Below, one piece after another: positions 48,260 through 48,564 of a stretch of DNA of 48,564 bases; positions within the stretch are counted from its first letter, which is position 1, and each line of letters opens with the position of its first letter. The notes beneath the pieces were generated by a model. It was not told the DNA's origin, ran no database searches, and saw nothing but the letters and a program-made list of their open reading frames with translations. The DNA is from Limisphaerales bacterium (GTDB lineage Bacteria; Verrucomicrobiota; Verrucomicrobiia; Limisphaerales; AAA164-E04). The translations under genes were made by a program, and so were the position numbers. Location: positions 1 to 48,564 of the forward strand of contig JAMASS010000034.1 of assembly GCA_024761205.1 (NCBI GenBank), read 5' to 3'.

Positions 48260-48564
48260 CAATTAAAGAACTGATCAAAAAAATTGACTATTTCTATAAC
48301 AATTTCCCCGGCGGGTTTATTGTAGGAGTAGTGGTAATGGGTTTTGCCTTTCTCATCGGACTGCACTTTATGTATCAAAGAGCAATCGATGATCTGGAGC
48401 CTCGTACTCGCATCACGCATGATCGTATCGTGCGGCCCGGGGAATACAAACGCAAACCAAAGACAAATCCCGCCGTCCAGACAAATCAGACGCCGCATCC
48501 GCAAGAAGCGGCAACGCCGCCGATTGATCCAACGTTGCTGTTCAATAGCCTTGATCCATCCGAA
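48256..48564 (+). CDS. Single-pass membrane protein, partial (runs off the window)
   Basis: Starting at an ATG that overlaps the previous stop, the frame stays open for 103 codons to the window edge. The N-terminus MTIKELIKKIDYFYNN is followed by one strong transmembrane segment, GFIVGVVVMGFAFLIGLHF (about 21-39). A basic linker and a Pro/Thr/Gln-rich tail (NQTPHPQEAATPPIDP) come next. This layout, a short cytoplasmic end, one helix and a flexible region, suggests an anchored periplasmic protein whose domain lies beyond the window. Family not recognised. Confidence 0.65.
   Translation, partial: MTIKELIKKIDYFYNNFPGGFIVGVVVMGFAFLIGLHFMYQRAIDDLEPRTRITHDRIVRPGEYKRKPKTNPAVQTNQTPHPQEAATPPIDPTLLFNSLDPSE

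Overview
The window is dominated by one complete type III-B (Cmr) CRISPR-Cas locus. Positions 241-20650 hold a single very long CRISPR array: by manual count about 266 copies of a 37-nt repeat and 265 spacers of roughly 34-46 nt. To its right, on the minus strand, lies a compact operon at 20858-35234. In transcription order it reads cmr2(cas10)-cmr3-cmr4-cmr5-cmr6-cmr1-cad1-NUDIX-card1-CARF/winged-helix-cas1-cas2, then a leader of about 200 nt and the array. Most junctions are ATGA/GTGA overlaps, so the genes are probably co-transcribed and translationally coupled. No cas6 is present.

How the parts work together (family knowledge plus inference): the array is transcribed leftwards on the minus strand. 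Its crRNAs load into the Cmr complex, target RNA is recognised, and the Cas10 palm (GGDD present) makes cyclic oligoadenylate. The operon carries three CARF sensors for that messenger. One is a CARF-adenosine deaminase (Cad1-like, ATP to ITP), with a NUDIX hydrolase coupled directly behind it. One is a CARF-PD-(D/E)XK nuclease (Card1/Can2-like). One is a CARF protein of the NE0113/Csx14-like group with a C-terminal winged-helix-like region, which could be a ring nuclease or a messenger-responsive regulator. Many spacers fall into families that encode the same peptide on the plus strand and differ mostly at wobble positions. The minus-strand crRNAs would therefore be antisense to phage mRNA, as type III requires. 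Several spacers tile into short stretches of phage sequence, and a striking number contain perfect inverted repeats.

From 35.2 to 42.8 kb the DNA is gene-poor and decayed. It holds broken reading frames on both strands, an intact shikimate-dehydrogenase-family gene (38361-39218), a frameshifted formylglycine-generating-enzyme pseudogene, and a DNA adenine methyltransferase pseudogene with compensating frameshifts and two in-frame stops. From 42.8 kb to the end are an RND efflux pump and its membrane-fusion partner (minus strand), a spacer region with inverted repeats, and two overlapping plus-strand genes for small exported or membrane proteins, the last running off the window.

Organism: a Gram-negative bacterium is indicated by the RND tripartite-type pump. 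The Cad1-type effector, the FGE remnant and the unusual AroE substrate motif would fit the Planctomycetota/Verrucomicrobiota group, but this is a guess; nothing in the window fixes the taxon.
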